From: Plectrocnemia conspersa
Taxonomy: Eukaryota; Arthropoda; Insecta; Trichoptera; Polycentropodidae
Direction: 5' to 3'
Length of the DNA stretch: 64,000 nucleotides
Assembly: GCA_009617715.1 (NCBI GenBank)
Contig: VTFK01000409.1
Span: forward strand, 1 to 64,000
A model generated the notes under the pieces. It worked only from the letters and a program-made list of their open reading frames with translations. It was not told the DNA's origin and did no database searches. The stretch's first letter is position 1; each line of letters opens with the position of its first letter. Both the position numbers and the translations under genes were made by a program. This document shows positions 50,803 through 62,869 of the stretch, in pieces.

Positions 50803-50935
50803 TAAAATCTGTATTGCAGTTACTGAATAATATAAAATATTTTTCTTTGAAAATATTTTTTTTTTTTGTTTAAAAAATTTGTATTACAGTTACTGATTTA
50901 TATAAAATATTTTTCTATTTAAATATTTTTATTTT
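50803..50935. repeat. 70-bp-period direct repeat, two units
   Basis: TGTATTGCAGTTACTGA, then TATAAAATATTTTTCT (50810 on), recurs as TGTATTACAGTTACTGA, then TATAAAATATTTTTCT (50880 on). The units differ at scattered positions. Confidence 0.85.
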
Positions 50936-51009
50936 TAATACATATCAGATACTTTATGAGCTTTAGAGAATTTTCAATACAAGATATTTACGACCTAGTT
51001 CGAATTGAA

Positions 51010-51215
51010 TTAAACATCACGATATTCATCCGTGAGATTAAGAAAATATAGGTAAACCTAATCTATGATGATCGATCAGAATTTTAATTATAATAATCAC
51101 TAATTCCGATAGAAATTTAAAAACAATAAGGTCCGTATTTGTTTTAAACCCATGTCTTTTTATTTAATAGTCAAAGACTCATATTATACTACTGTCTATC
51201 GTGCTTGTATAAAAA
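51010..51215 (-). mobile_element. tRNA-derived SINE (copy C)
   Basis: Aligns with copy B from CATCACGATATTCATCCGTG (B: CATCACGCTATTTATTCGTG) through ATGATCGATC and TAATAATCACTAATTCCGAT. It then continues to CTATCGTGCTTGTAT at the high-coordinate head, matching copy A there. On the minus strand the B-box position reads GGGTTTAAAAC, strongly decayed. GTCTTT with AAAGAC nearby could be the old anticodon arm. It lies in the same orientation as the other copies. Confidence 0.55.
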
Positions 51216-54200
51216 ATAAATAAAATATTTAAAAAAATATGGGTAAATTTAAACAATTCTTCTATACAAAAAAAAATTAAATTAAAATAGGCAATGTGAA
51301 ATATATGTATTGAGTTTATTTGTATAGCTTATATTATTATATAACTTTAGATATACAATAAAAATGCTTATATATTTTATATAGCAATAAAACATAAATC
51401 ACGTATCAAGGTAAAATAATACATCAAAAACGTCAGATAATGCAAATATATGTATATATGTACAAACTTATTCAAACAAAGTATTTGCTCCAATACAGAA
51501 AGCAGCAAACATGTGTCAAGTCATTATTACTGTTTTGCATGCACAGGAATTGACAAGTCAAACAAAAGCAAACAACCTTGTTTCGCGATTTGTAGCATTG
51601 GTAAATGCATTTATGGAAATCGAAACGCATAGTTTTAGAAAGCTTACTAAAAGGCTAGGTGATATTACGTACTATTATAGTATACCATGATAAACGGTTA
51701 ATTTTTATATAATAATTTAAATATATTTTACAAATAATAAAATTGTCTAATAAAAAAATTTTAGATGAACTATTCAAATATAGACTCTAAAAGCTTTATA
51801 AAAGTAATGTGAATCTTCAATATGAAGAGGGTCGTAGACGTCCAAATTGACAACGGCGAATTGAAAGTTTAAGTGGAGGGATATGCTTCCATTAAATGTT
51901 TTCACATGATTGAGTGTCACATTTTTGTAATATTATATTCCATTTATTTTTATTTTTATTAATTTATAAATTAGATTGATGTCACTTTTTTTTTGATTTA
52001 GTGTAGTTTATTTTTAAAATGTTATGTAAAATAAACTAGTACTTTTTAAATTTATTAATTACCCAAAAATACAACAAATTATTTAGACCGTACAATTTTG
52101 TTTATAAACACATAAGATCTATAAGCTGAAGTATATAGCTCATTATTAGAAAATTTTCAGTACCTAGTACGTACGACCTACCTCGATTTCAATTTGTAAA
52201 GACCACACATTATAATTAATTTTATAAGACCTGTTTAAATGATTATAAAAACTGATGTCATTCATTTACAAAGTTACGGCGTTTTAGCAATGGGCCCAAA
52301 AGAAATAAAATACAGTAAAAACAATAGCTAGAATGGTGTATCGTTCTGGTTAAAATATCGAGAAAATGTGCACTTTTGAATAGTATTGTTCTCCAAAATA
52401 ATGACCACCCTACTGTCTTTGATTTAAACAATTATAAATAACTTCGTTCTCGGATAAATCCCAAAACAAATCAACCTGATTAGTCGACAGATTAAGATAG
52501 TAATGACGTTGAACTTCTTCCATTTCTCTGATCGTATATAAACAGTACTATATACTTTGCTTTCAATTTTAAATACACAAAAGTTAAACCCAGACTCGCA
52601 TAGAAGCAGCCGCTTCCACTTTGATTATTATAAAAGCAATCACCTTGAATTACACGGCAAGAACAACACAAAAAATATCTATAGGATATTTCAAATTTTG
52701 TAATGTAAAAATAATTATAGCTAAAAATAAAAATTTATTCCAAACAAAGGTACTGCAAAAATAATTATTTCTGAATAAAATAAATATCACCCGTGCCGTC
52801 ATTAAATCATGACTAGAAGCTTTCTTGTGAGTTAAATGCGTTTTTATTGATGTTCATTTTTATAAATATATAAATATCAAGTTATTTTGGTGGTAAAAAA
52901 CGTGAGTTTCTCTCTCATTATCTTTAGTAAGGTGATATTTAAAGTCATATTTCTTATATTTGCAATATGATTTGATTTTTGTTACTTTTGGTTTCCACAA
53001 TGACCAGTTGTATTATTTTTTAAATAACCTTGTATTGTTTAATTCGTATTATTATTTTCACTACATAAATTATTTGTATTACATTTTATTGGTAGAAATC
53101 ACTGGATACAAAGTTATAAAACACATTTAGATAAAATGTTTGCTTTTATTTATTTCAACGTAAATCCCGTAAAATAAGTAGTGCTCCGCAGATTTTTTTT
53201 AGCATAATCCAGTTTATCGTAATGAAATCATAAACTTATGTTAGGTTGATGACTAAGAATAAAAGCCATCCTAGTAAAACTGAGATATTGGGCAATTAAA
53301 ACGTCCCTAATTTATCGTGTTGTTGGGGGTTCTACTGTATATACATTAAAAAAATAATTAGATATAAAAAAAACAATATCTATTATATTGTATCATATAT
53401 ACAACACTTGCTTAATGATCATGATTTAAAAGCGTATTACTGGATAAAAAAGGACATGTTTTAGCAATTTGACAAGGAGATGAGAATAATTTAACTAATT
53501 GTTGTGCAAAGTTAATAATAAAAAATTTTAAACCATTTATTTTAATAAAATAAGAACGTAAGTGCATATGTAGGTATATATGCAACAATTTAATTTTACT
53601 CATGAAAATATTTTTTAAAAATTTAGGAGTGCTATTTTATAAAAATACACCTTAAAGAAAATAATTTTTAGAACTTGTAAAATAATAGAGTATCTTAAAA
53701 TTAAAAAAAAACGATGTATTTTTAAATATTGTATACCTTATTGCTAAATCTATTCTTAACTTAAATTTTCATATTATAAGGTTCATATCGAATTAACCCT
53801 CTAACATATTCAAATCAGAAATACCCAAAGTTATACAACATGAAATGATTTGAAATCAAACATGAATTATATTTACCGTAATTGATTGTAATATATAGAG
53901 AAATAACCAGACAATATAGACGATATCACTAGCTGATTCAAAATGATAGACAACCAGACCGAGACCGATAACAAGCAACAACAACAAACACGAGAAACTT
54001 CAACGGATCATCCAGAGGAATTATTTTATTATACTATTTCTCTTTGGTAAATTGTACAACTTAGCTCTATAAACTGTTACCAGCTTTCCGGCATCTATTT
54101 TGCGTTTATTCACACCCCTACGACCTTAGAATCTGAAATATGAAATAAAGTAAATTATGATTACCAGTTGTAAGTAACCTCTATTGAATAAATTATATTT

Positions 54201-54285
54201 TATTCGGAATACTGAAATATCAAACACGTTCTATACATTTTAAATTTCTTTTTATATATGTAGAACGCGTTTCATTTTACTTTGA
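51216..54285. other. AT-rich non-coding stretch
   Basis: No gene or repeat was recognised. Frames at 51450-51632 and 53412-53603 are not convincing. Confidence 0.55.
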
Positions 54286-54289
54286 ATCA

Positions 54290-54640
54290 GTTTATTATGA
54301 ACAACCTCGGTTAAAAAATGTGGTTTTCGTGCTTGCGTGAAAAAATTCTAAAGCTTCGAAGTAGGACCCGTACGTATCCACGAAAAGTTTTAACTCGAAC
54401 GTGCATGTTTACATGTAACACATTATTCGAAGATCAAAGGGGCTTGAACGAGCGAGAGCTGTTGTGAAAGAGGACAAAATCAGTAGAAATAAACGAGAAA
54501 TTGGAGCAAAATAAGGGATTTCTTTATGAGCTGGGTCTAATTCCGCAACGCGCGGTTTTCAGTTCGTAAGCAAAAATCGCGTAACCTCAACAAAATAAAA
54601 TAAATGCGATCATAAAAATACAATGCTGCGCACAAGCCAT
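54290..54640. promoter_or_regulatory. Candidate conserved non-coding block
   Basis: Complex CpG-bearing sequence (AGGACCCGTACGTATCC, GAACGAGCGAGAGC, CGCAACGCGCGG) with a TGTGGTT word at 54319-54325. The 70-codon minus frame at 54537-54749 is not protein-like. Texture-based call. Confidence 0.25.
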
Positions 54641-55390
54641 TAACTTGCACGCTATACCTTAACATAACCTTCTGAAAATTAGTGAAATATTGAATGGTAT
54701 TTCGTGTATGTATCGGCGCGATAGCGATGTGCGTTAAATAAAAATTCATGTTTCATGAAATGTAGCTTTGTGTGTAAAGCTTGAATGTTGTAGATAAATA
54801 TCGTTTATATATTTCCTTTTTGCGAGTTTGCCCATTCGCGATAATAAATTGTGTATTCAAAGTTTTGTTAAACGAAAGCTAGTAACATAGTGCTCCATTA
54901 AGATAGACATCACGCGCATAGTTATATATCCCTAAAACTTATATAAAATATAGTTCTTATTATTATTTAAACTTTGTTCTACGTACATATTTAGTTCATA
55001 TTTAAATGTCTGCATAAAATATCGATAGCAGTTTGAAGTTATTAATAAGTTTATTAATCCTGAGCTAGCCGCATTAGTCAGTATAATATTCTTAGTTTTT
55101 AAACTAATCGTGTTGCAATTCTGCAACGGTATCGTTTTTTGCTTTCTAACTCAAAACTACATTCTTTGAATATAGTCTAACTATTAAAAGTGAATATAAC
55201 TCTATGGGACTGTTTTAAGAATCGCGTCAACAGGAAAAATACATTTTAAAAATAAAGTGGTGTAATATTTTAAATGCTAAAATTGCCCTTAATTCACTAT
55301 ATCCGAGCAACGTTGATAATAAATGTCACTTTTAGAGAATAACACAATAGCAAACTACTGACAAAGAATTGTGCTATTTAAAACACTTTT
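54641..55390. other. AT-rich non-coding stretch
   Basis: No gene or repeat was recognised. Confidence 0.5.
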
Positions 55391-55393
55391 CAG

Positions 55394-55832
55394 TTAACGG
55401 TCCAGATAAGGTGCATGTCTAAAGTTTAACGTCAAAGTGAAACCGCTTGAAAATAAAATAAAAAATTCTTTATTGTACCAAAGAAAAACATTTTCAAACA
55501 CATACTTTATCAAGGATTTTTGATGTAATTTAAAATACAACTTACCAAGACCCGATTGCCAGAAGCAATCGACTAATCGCAGAAGTGTATATTCCTTCTG
55601 ACCTGATCGCCACGTTTTCAATTGCGTATTGAATATGACAAGCAACTGAAAATGTGATATTTTCATTAGGTTGGTCCACAGAGATACTGCAACCCCAGAG
55701 GCTGAGTACCTTCCAGAGATTTTTATATTTGAGCCAAAAAACAAAAATAAGATGCAACCTAATACGAGATCTACTCGCGATTGGCCCAATCTGAAGTCGT
55801 AGACGCTGTAAATCCCCAACCAGACATTGCAA
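55394..55832 (-). other. Overlapping minus-strand frames, gene or repeat relic
   Basis: Two minus frames are open together: 55394-55819 (141 codons) and 55542-55832 (96 codons). The block is markedly less AT-rich and extends to about 55990. A consensus donor GTAAGT follows TCTTG (exon end at 55546), and an AATAAA signal lies at 55474-55469, followed by a T-rich tract. This arrangement fits either a terminal gene segment or the 3' end of a transposon. I recognise no domain in either frame; the 141-codon frame is Phe/Leu-rich and partly low quality. Confidence 0.3.
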
Positions 55833-55990
55833 TACTGCCCTGTTTTCCTTTCAGATATAATCGCTTAAAAGTTAATATCGGCACTCGGAGAATTTGTCAC
55901 AACGTGTCGACTAAGCCCTACAAACTTTTCGATTAATCTCTGTCAGAACGATGTTCTCGCGTGAAGAACGACACTCAAACAACGGTTGCA

Positions 55991-57535
55991 CTATCATGAA
56001 CGTATAACTAATATCTAATATATATCATAAGATTATAAAACTCTATTTTTTACAATATATCCGAGCTATAAAATATCAGTTTGTACATAAAAAATATTTT
56101 TTTATTGAGTATGATACATATATTAAGTATTAAAATACATATGTTTTAGTAGCGTGGCTTACAAGAATCAGTGAAAAAATCTTGTCATATATATTTTGAA
56201 CTTTTAATGGTCAAAAAATCGATTCTAAGTGTTGGTAATAGATTTGTTATCATTAATCGGGTGACATTTAATGAACTAAAACAACTCTATTTTACATACT
56301 GTTGATGTATTGAATCAGTAGGTCTCAAACATTTATTTTAAAATCTAAATATTACGCTATCAAGCCATTACCATCGGCAGGTCAGTTGTTAATTGTAATA
56401 CCAGCAGATGCTAAACAAACAGATCCCTAAGTTTTCTTACAATCAAGAGATTAGTCGTTTGCGAGACATTTTTTTGGATGTATACCGTCCAATACAATTT
56501 AGTTTTAAGTCAAATAAATTACCCACAAATATCCAATTGCTTTCTGAAAATGGTTGAATGCATTCCTTAATCTTAAAATACAGCTTGAAAATCTGCCAAT
56601 CAAAAGCAAATGAAACTCACCATAATAACGGTTACATTTAGACCAGTTATTTCTCGTTTGAGTAAATGTGGGTGAGCCCTATATCTTCCTCTGAAGGGGC
56701 CAAGTATAAACACAGAGACTAAAAGCAATTTTTAACTCTTAACTCGTTTTAATCACACGTACTTGAATTACAAAGAAGGTCGACCAATCTTATAAAAAAA
56801 GCTTGTTGCTTAAAAAAATATTAAATTTCAGTTTAAAGCAACGCCATTTATTATAACGTTTATGGTAGTTAAAGTTTTAAAGCAAAAAAAAACTAAAACT
56901 ATATAAAATAAAATAAGTACTTTCACACAATTGTCAAATTTAAATTGTTGTTTTGTGAAATATGTATTTTTTACCCTTCGCATACTGTGTTTATTTTCTC
57001 ACTCATACATTAATTTTAAGCTATTAAAAATAGTGGTTTAATACATATCATGCATGTTTTTGTTGAAACATTAAAAATAAACAAGTATCTTGGTACAATT
57101 TTTGCTGGACTTTTATTAAAAAATATATATGGTTTAATTTTTCGCCACATTTACGTGATTGAATTACCTTAGATTTTTTACAGGAGCATGTCAAAGAAAG
57201 TTTTTTCATTATATTTTAGACATACATGTAGCTATCAGTAGTAAATCATATATTTTTTTAATAAACGGTTAAAGTTAAAAAGCACGTTTTAGGTAATAAA
57301 TTTAATAATAAATTTTCATGATTATGACATTAATATAATTCACAAGTTTAAAACATTTAAAACTCATTTTCGCACAAAAAATACTAACTTTTTATATTGG
57401 AATGGTTATGATTATTATTATGGTTTAAATTAAGGATTTTAAAACATAGAATACTCGATAATAATAAGACTGTATTCGTCACTGAGCACAAAAATCAATT
57501 TTTGTGTGCGAAAGAAAATTATTTATTTTGTATTT
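55991..57535. other. Mostly AT-rich non-coding stretch
   Basis: A mixed patch at 56350-56720 was read in all frames without a match. Otherwise background. Confidence 0.45.
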
Positions 57536-57539
57536 TTAC

Positions 57540-58060
57540 TCGTCGATTTGACCCACCCACCAGTGATAAAGCCAGATTCACTATATGATATACAAAGACG
57601 GATTTTAAACGTCAAAGACAAAAAGCGCCTTCCTTGTAAAAATTGCACATTACCGTGAAAACACCTTTTTGTAGATTAAGTCAAAGTACCTTTTATGAAT
57701 GATAAAGATTGCAAAGTATTTGTCGCAAGCGACTAAAAATAATATCATGTGCACTCAATATTCGCAATCTTGTCAAATACAATATGTTTACAAAAAAACT
57801 ATCAAACGGCCATCCTTTTCAATTTGTCCTACCCACCGAAAGGGGAGGCTAACCTCTCCTACGGAGGGGACAATTAGTATAATCGACAATCCCTTTATGA
57901 GAGACTACCTCAGAGATTTTGTTTGACCCTTTCTGGCAAAAACACTACAGGACCTCTTCAGCTCAGAGTCGTTTCAGTTCATAGGAATTTGAACCAACTT
58001 GAGACCATCAAAGATCTCATAAAGTCGCTTTTCTTTTCGCAATAATCGTGCTTAATCAAA
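57540..58060. promoter_or_regulatory. Candidate conserved non-coding block
   Basis: Complex sequence with CCTACCCACCGAAAGGGGAGGC, CTCTCCTACGGAGGGG and GACCTCTTCAGCTCAGAGTC. The 75-codon plus frame at 57699-57926 runs through it without domain resemblance. Texture-based call. Confidence 0.22.
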
Positions 58061-59435
58061 GAAACAATTTTTCGTTTTTTTTTTGTATTCGATATTATTG
58101 CTTTTATTATATTATTTATTTTATTGCTTTATTTGTTTAATAAAAATACTTTATTAACAAGATTTTTAAATGCGAAATTTCTTAAAACTTTGTATTATTT
58201 TTTCATACAGGATCTAGGTGTTATAATGGCAATTTTAAAATTTTGTTTTATTTATTGTTTATATATTTGCTTAATTATATAAGTGTGAGACAAAATATTC
58301 ACATCTTCTTTATCTAAATTAGTTTTTTTTTATTTAGAAATTAAATAAAAAAAAATTTAAGGACAAGACTAGACAGACAATTGTTCTCTTTTTTAATCTT
58401 TACCCAGTATGTATTGAAATCACTATTATATTGCATTATTGTATTATTTTTTTATTGTTGTAATAAAATAACGATTTACTTATTTCTTGATATATAATGC
58501 CATTTTGTACTATGTTTCTTATTCTTTATAAATATCTAAATGTTTCAAAATAATAGTTCTTCATTTATTTTATTTTTTAATAATTTTTTATTTTTTTTAA
58601 TAATTTTTTTCATAATACTTTTTTTTCTTTTGCTACTTAATTCATATATTGTTATGTTTTACCTTTATTATATAAAACTAGGTACTATTTGTTTTATATC
58701 GTAAACATAAATATTTCATAAAATCTGCCTTTTCCCTTAAGAAAATTTTAACGCCACTAATAAATTGCGTCGACTAGTCATAATAATTGTAAATTGACTT
58801 TAAACTTACTATCAAACAATAATTTTAAGGATAATAAACTAGTGATATGACGCTTAAATTTTATCTTCTGCGCAATTAAAGATTTACAGATAATAAATGT
58901 TAGCTAAGCAAATTCGTTTTTTAAGCCAATCGCTTTACAGAAACAGACAAAAAATGCACAAAGTTAAATACCAATTGTTAGTAGATCCCAGCGAAAAACG
59001 TTTTTTTTAATACAATAAAAACAAAATCAATATATTTTGGAGCAAAAATTTAGACTAAGATAATTATATCATACAAGAACTTCGATTACTTTTATAATTT
59101 AAAAAACAATGAGGAGTTTTTGCTCTTGTAACTACACAAGAGTTCAGACCCTGAACTTTCCACCGTTGGAGCTCGTGGTTTTGCGACTTTTAAGGCGCAT
59201 ATTTTAGATGATAGTACGAATTCTGTTCTGTATCTATATTTAATTATGATTTGTCTGCACGAAATTATACAGCTGAATTAGTTAGTTGTTGTATCGTAAA
59301 CATAATTTATAATTTGTAAGGTTTGAATTGAAGATACTAAGAAGCATTTCTAATGGGTTTATTGTGTTTATAAACGCATCAAAAATTTATTGACATAATA
59401 ATACATAATCAATATTTCAAGTCATTTTCCTCATT
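58061..59435. other. AT-rich non-coding stretch
   Basis: Very T/A-rich to about 59090. At 59130-59170 a small complex patch holds AGTTCAG and CTGAACT as an inverted repeat. No gene was recognised. Confidence 0.55.
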
Positions 59436-59439
59436 AAAA

Positions 59440-59780
59440 AGCTTATCCATCATTGTCAATTCGTGATAAATTTATCAAAATAACAAGAGATCCCATTTCC
59501 CCATAACATGGCAAAGCCCTTAAACATACGCACAACGTAGACAAACTCTATACACAACAAACGCGTTATTACATTCGCCAATTACCGGAAGTTCAAATGA
59601 TAAAATTCTTACACGTTAATTTACGAGACCTCCATAACGGAGCTTTCAACGCTCTCGTATTACGATGAATTACGCACATTATGTCGCACGGTTGTGTAGT
59701 GCTTAAAATTTGCGGTTGCGAGCTTTCAGCGAGCGAACTTAGTTTTGCTATCACCAGGTGAACCTGCTCCCTTCTAGAAT
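59440..59780. promoter_or_regulatory. Candidate enhancer block with ETS, Runt-type and E-box words
   Basis: Complex, CpG-bearing block with ACCGGAAGT (59584-59592, ETS core), TGCGGTT (59711-59717, Runt-type) and CAGGTG (59755-59760, E-box). Also present are TTACGAGACC, AACGCTCTCG and a short GAGCTTTCAGCGAGCG. No coding frame. The sites are short; the interest is their clustering in one conserved-looking block. Confidence 0.3.
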
Positions 59781-61195
59781 ACTAATTTAATCTAAATATA
59801 TACTATATATTTATATAAATGACTCGCTTAAATATCAAAAAGCAATCAGTGAATTTATTACATGGCAGATATGGCGTATATAATGATATGAGGGTTGTTC
59901 CACTCTTAACAATAAAAACATATACGGCTGCAGTAAATTTCCAACTTAAAGTTTACGCTTTCACCTCAGGTATGTAGTTATCGTTCTTGTGCTGGATTAA
60001 GGCTATAAGTTGGTATTCTACGCGAGTGTAGGTATGCTCTTCGACATGTGTGGCACTGTCATGTTCACGGTTGCAACTCGTTTCGAAAGAACTACTACTG
60101 CTTTACAAATGCAATTGAATCACGAGTAAATAGGAGAAACATGCTCAGACATTTTTAAGCTATTGGATTTAAAAACGTGTTTTTTAAACTGAAGATAAAA
60201 ATATATACAAATTCTATATATTTATATTTGATTTGTGTTAATTATATTTTATAAAATGTTTATAAAAATTCTCTTGTATTAAAAAAATTATCACAATACA
60301 ACATTGCCACGATAAATGCGAAATGTAAAAAAAATTTAAGCTATATTTGTAAAAGTAATAATAACCACTACTGGTTATTATTTCATTTAATAATAAAACA
60401 CTGAATTATTAAAAAAAAATGCTTCAATTTCTTTGAGCCTAGAATTCTTATTTTTCTAATATTGCTCGATTTTTTTTAAATAATGTAGATAATAGTATAC
60501 TTCATTCACAGCTACTTACAAAATGTTAAACTTCAACCTTTTAACTCGACTGTATTCAGAACACGTGATGCACATAGACAATATCCATTTTCCGATATCA
60601 CTATCTCTTATAATATCTCATACTAAAACTCTATGATGCACCCCATCGTTTCAGGCATGCTGCTATCCATCATTTACTATGATGTGAAACTTGTGCGACG
60701 TACCTGCACTTAGCCGCATTTCTCGTGTACATAAGCTAAAACGAGAACGATCGTTAAGTTTTCAACTAAATTGCATTAAATCCTAACATGACTAACGACC
60801 GTATGATAGTTTTAACTTGTTATATTATAGCTGCATTTTTTATTATATGTCCACGCATATAACCTCATACAATAAAAAGGTTTAATTATCTAAACAATAA
60901 TTATTAGTTCATTACAACAAACTTGCCGAAAGCCAGCTAAAAAGCCTGATACTGAAATGTTTCGTTTGCTTTTTGTATGTTTAGTGTGTCACTAAACGTT
61001 ATTTATCTGTTAAAAAAAATATAAACAAACTTTCAGCTTTTCTGACAGATATTTGAGCGCAAAAATCTATAATAAAATTAAATTACTATATACTTATGGA
61101 ATATGCACTCATATTAAAATAAAACTCTTAAGTCGTTTAATATTTCTAATGAAGCACTTAAAATGTGCTATTTTATAATCAAAATAATTGTCAAC
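59781..61195. other. Mostly AT-rich non-coding stretch
   Basis: Includes the short perfect hairpin AATAATAACCA (60357-60367) with TGGTTATTATT (60372-60382). Mixed patches at 59990-60130 and 60640-60740 gave no match. Confidence 0.45.
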
Positions 61196-61198
61196 CTT

Positions 61199-61255
61199 GT
61201 ACCAAGTGCTGTAGCCGTAAAATTTGTAGAGGGTTTACGGTAACGCACTTTGTAC
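61199..61255. repeat. 57-nt imperfect hairpin, pre-miRNA-like size
   Basis: GTACCAAGTGCTGTAGCCG plus TAAA (61199-61221) pairs with TTTACGGTAACGCACTTTG plus TAC (61234-61255) around a 12-nt loop. The stem has one mismatch, a small internal bulge region and about 20 pairs. Size and shape fit a short insect pre-miRNA or a tiny foldback repeat. The strand cannot be decided from the sequence. Confidence 0.6.
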
Positions 61256-61725
61256 AATATTGTATACCCTATATTTACAGCTAAATTTACATCTATATTT
61301 TAATTATTGAATGCTGGCTTCGCACCGAAAGCTAAAAGAGACTTCTACGATGTGTTTACAATACTTTTTATCAAAATGCATTTTATTTTTAATCTGATGT
61401 TAGAATATTTTGATTTAACTAGAGGATATACGGCGTATACCCCCTTATACCCTTCACTACAGCCCTGCTTGTACCTGAATATCGGTATGCCGGTATTGTA
61501 AGCCTGATTTCGAATCGCTACGCAGCAGCTGGATGAAAAATAAAAATATATAAAATAAAAAATAGCATCAGATAAAAATGTTGCTAATGAGAATCAAATA
61601 TTCCATAATAATATATTAAACTACTCGAAAATATTGGGAAAACATTATTATTTGAATAAACGCAACACTGGCTATCAGGCACCCGTGGTAATGTGTATGT
61701 TTATTTCATTTTGTTCTTCTCTTTT
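61256..61725. other. Mixed non-coding stretch
   Basis: A 64-codon plus frame (61307-61501) is not recognised. Otherwise AT-rich. Confidence 0.4.
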
Positions 61726-61730
61726 AAGAA

Positions 61731-62050
61731 TCGACCGGATTATTTGCCGCATCCTGTGTAACAGGCAAGGTCAGACACGGGAGATCATTCTTTGATATCC
61801 ACAATATTGTAAGGGCTGGCTTGGGAGCAATAAATTCGCCCGTATGCCAATGCTAATGTCCCATTTTCAAAACGTGATCGGCTTAACAACAGTTTATCTT
61901 CCACAAAATCGACAATGTCACACTTACATAGGCTCATATCGTCGGGCCAGATCATGGACCCCCGACATTATCAGAGCCCGCGGAACACCCATTTGGCAAC
62001 GGGATGAATTGCCACCCCCGATGTACCATAAATATCGACTTTTGACAACG
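61731..62050 (+). pseudogene. Ty3/Gypsy-type integrase relic
   Basis: One plus-strand frame from 61731 reads VTGKVR, then FFDIHNIVRAG. About 35 residues later, in the same frame, it reads KIDNVTLT, a stop, and AHIVGP. This follows the order in Ty3/Gypsy integrases: the (S)TG..RP lead, (V)F...H.L.HPG of the H2C2 zinc-binding region, then (R)F.HVH.DIVGP at the start of the catalytic core. There are about four internal stops, the HPG is altered, and the Cys pair of the zinc finger is not clear. Long terminal repeats were not found. It is a decayed LTR-retrotransposon fragment and cannot be functional. The overlapping frames at 61844-62053 (plus) and 61924-62181 (minus) are shadows. Confidence 0.4.
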
Positions 62051-62059
62051 TAACAACGC

Positions 62060-62865
62060 GCCACGCTTTTCTTTGTTTTGACAGCGGTTATTACTATAAC
62101 GCCTTGTATAACACACAAAGCATGAATTATTTTAGGTAAATTGTATTTTATCAGGGATGTCCAAAATTTGGAAAAATTCAAGAACTGCTCGATATTTAAA
62201 AAATGTTGAGCGTTGCGATCTTATTAATTTTATTTTATTAAGTTATTTATTGTTAAATAACTAACATAAAATATATGAAACATATTCATACAAAACGTAA
62301 TTTTAAAGCATTTATTTAATAAAGGCTTATTTTCTACAAATGTAAAAATAAAAACTTTCATATATTTCAAAGTCAAAAGCGAAGAGGTGATGCAATTATT
62401 TTATCATTTTAAAAGTCCTCAGCGCAAGTAACAAATAGAAGTTTTAGGGGAAAGTAAGGCTTTGAGTGACTTTAAAATCAATTTGAGTCGCGTTTTCCAG
62501 ATCTTGACGCAATTGCAAATGACTTTTTCATAATTTTTTAACACTAACATAACCCTCACTCCATATAATTTATTTTTGAAATGTCAACAAATTTGTGTCT
62601 TCGTCAATTAATTTAACAAAAAACTTTAAATGTATAATATAATTTTAATTAAAAAAATAATACGAATAATAATAAACTATATTAATTGGATCTCATTTTC
62701 ATTTCTTAATTACCTGAGCACATATTTAACGAATATAAATCAATAACGTTTACTTAACTCGGTACGATCCAATTTCCTGTATTTTGATTTGTCAGGAAAT
62801 TATTAATCGTATAATTCCTCATGTGTGATTTAAACCCATTGCCAAATCCACAACTTAAATTTACT
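62060..62865. other. Mostly AT-rich non-coding stretch
   Basis: No gene or repeat was recognised. Confidence 0.5.
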
Positions 62866-62869
62866 TTTA

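Noticed and set aside
13478..59717. Runt-type TGYGGTY words in several complex blocks as a coordinated signature
   Set aside because: A rough base-composition estimate gives about ten such words in 64 kb on both strands by chance, so the recurrence is not significant on its own.
61844..62181. Frames on both strands over the Gypsy-like relic
   Set aside because: The integrase landmarks lie in a third frame, so these are shadow frames of the decayed element.
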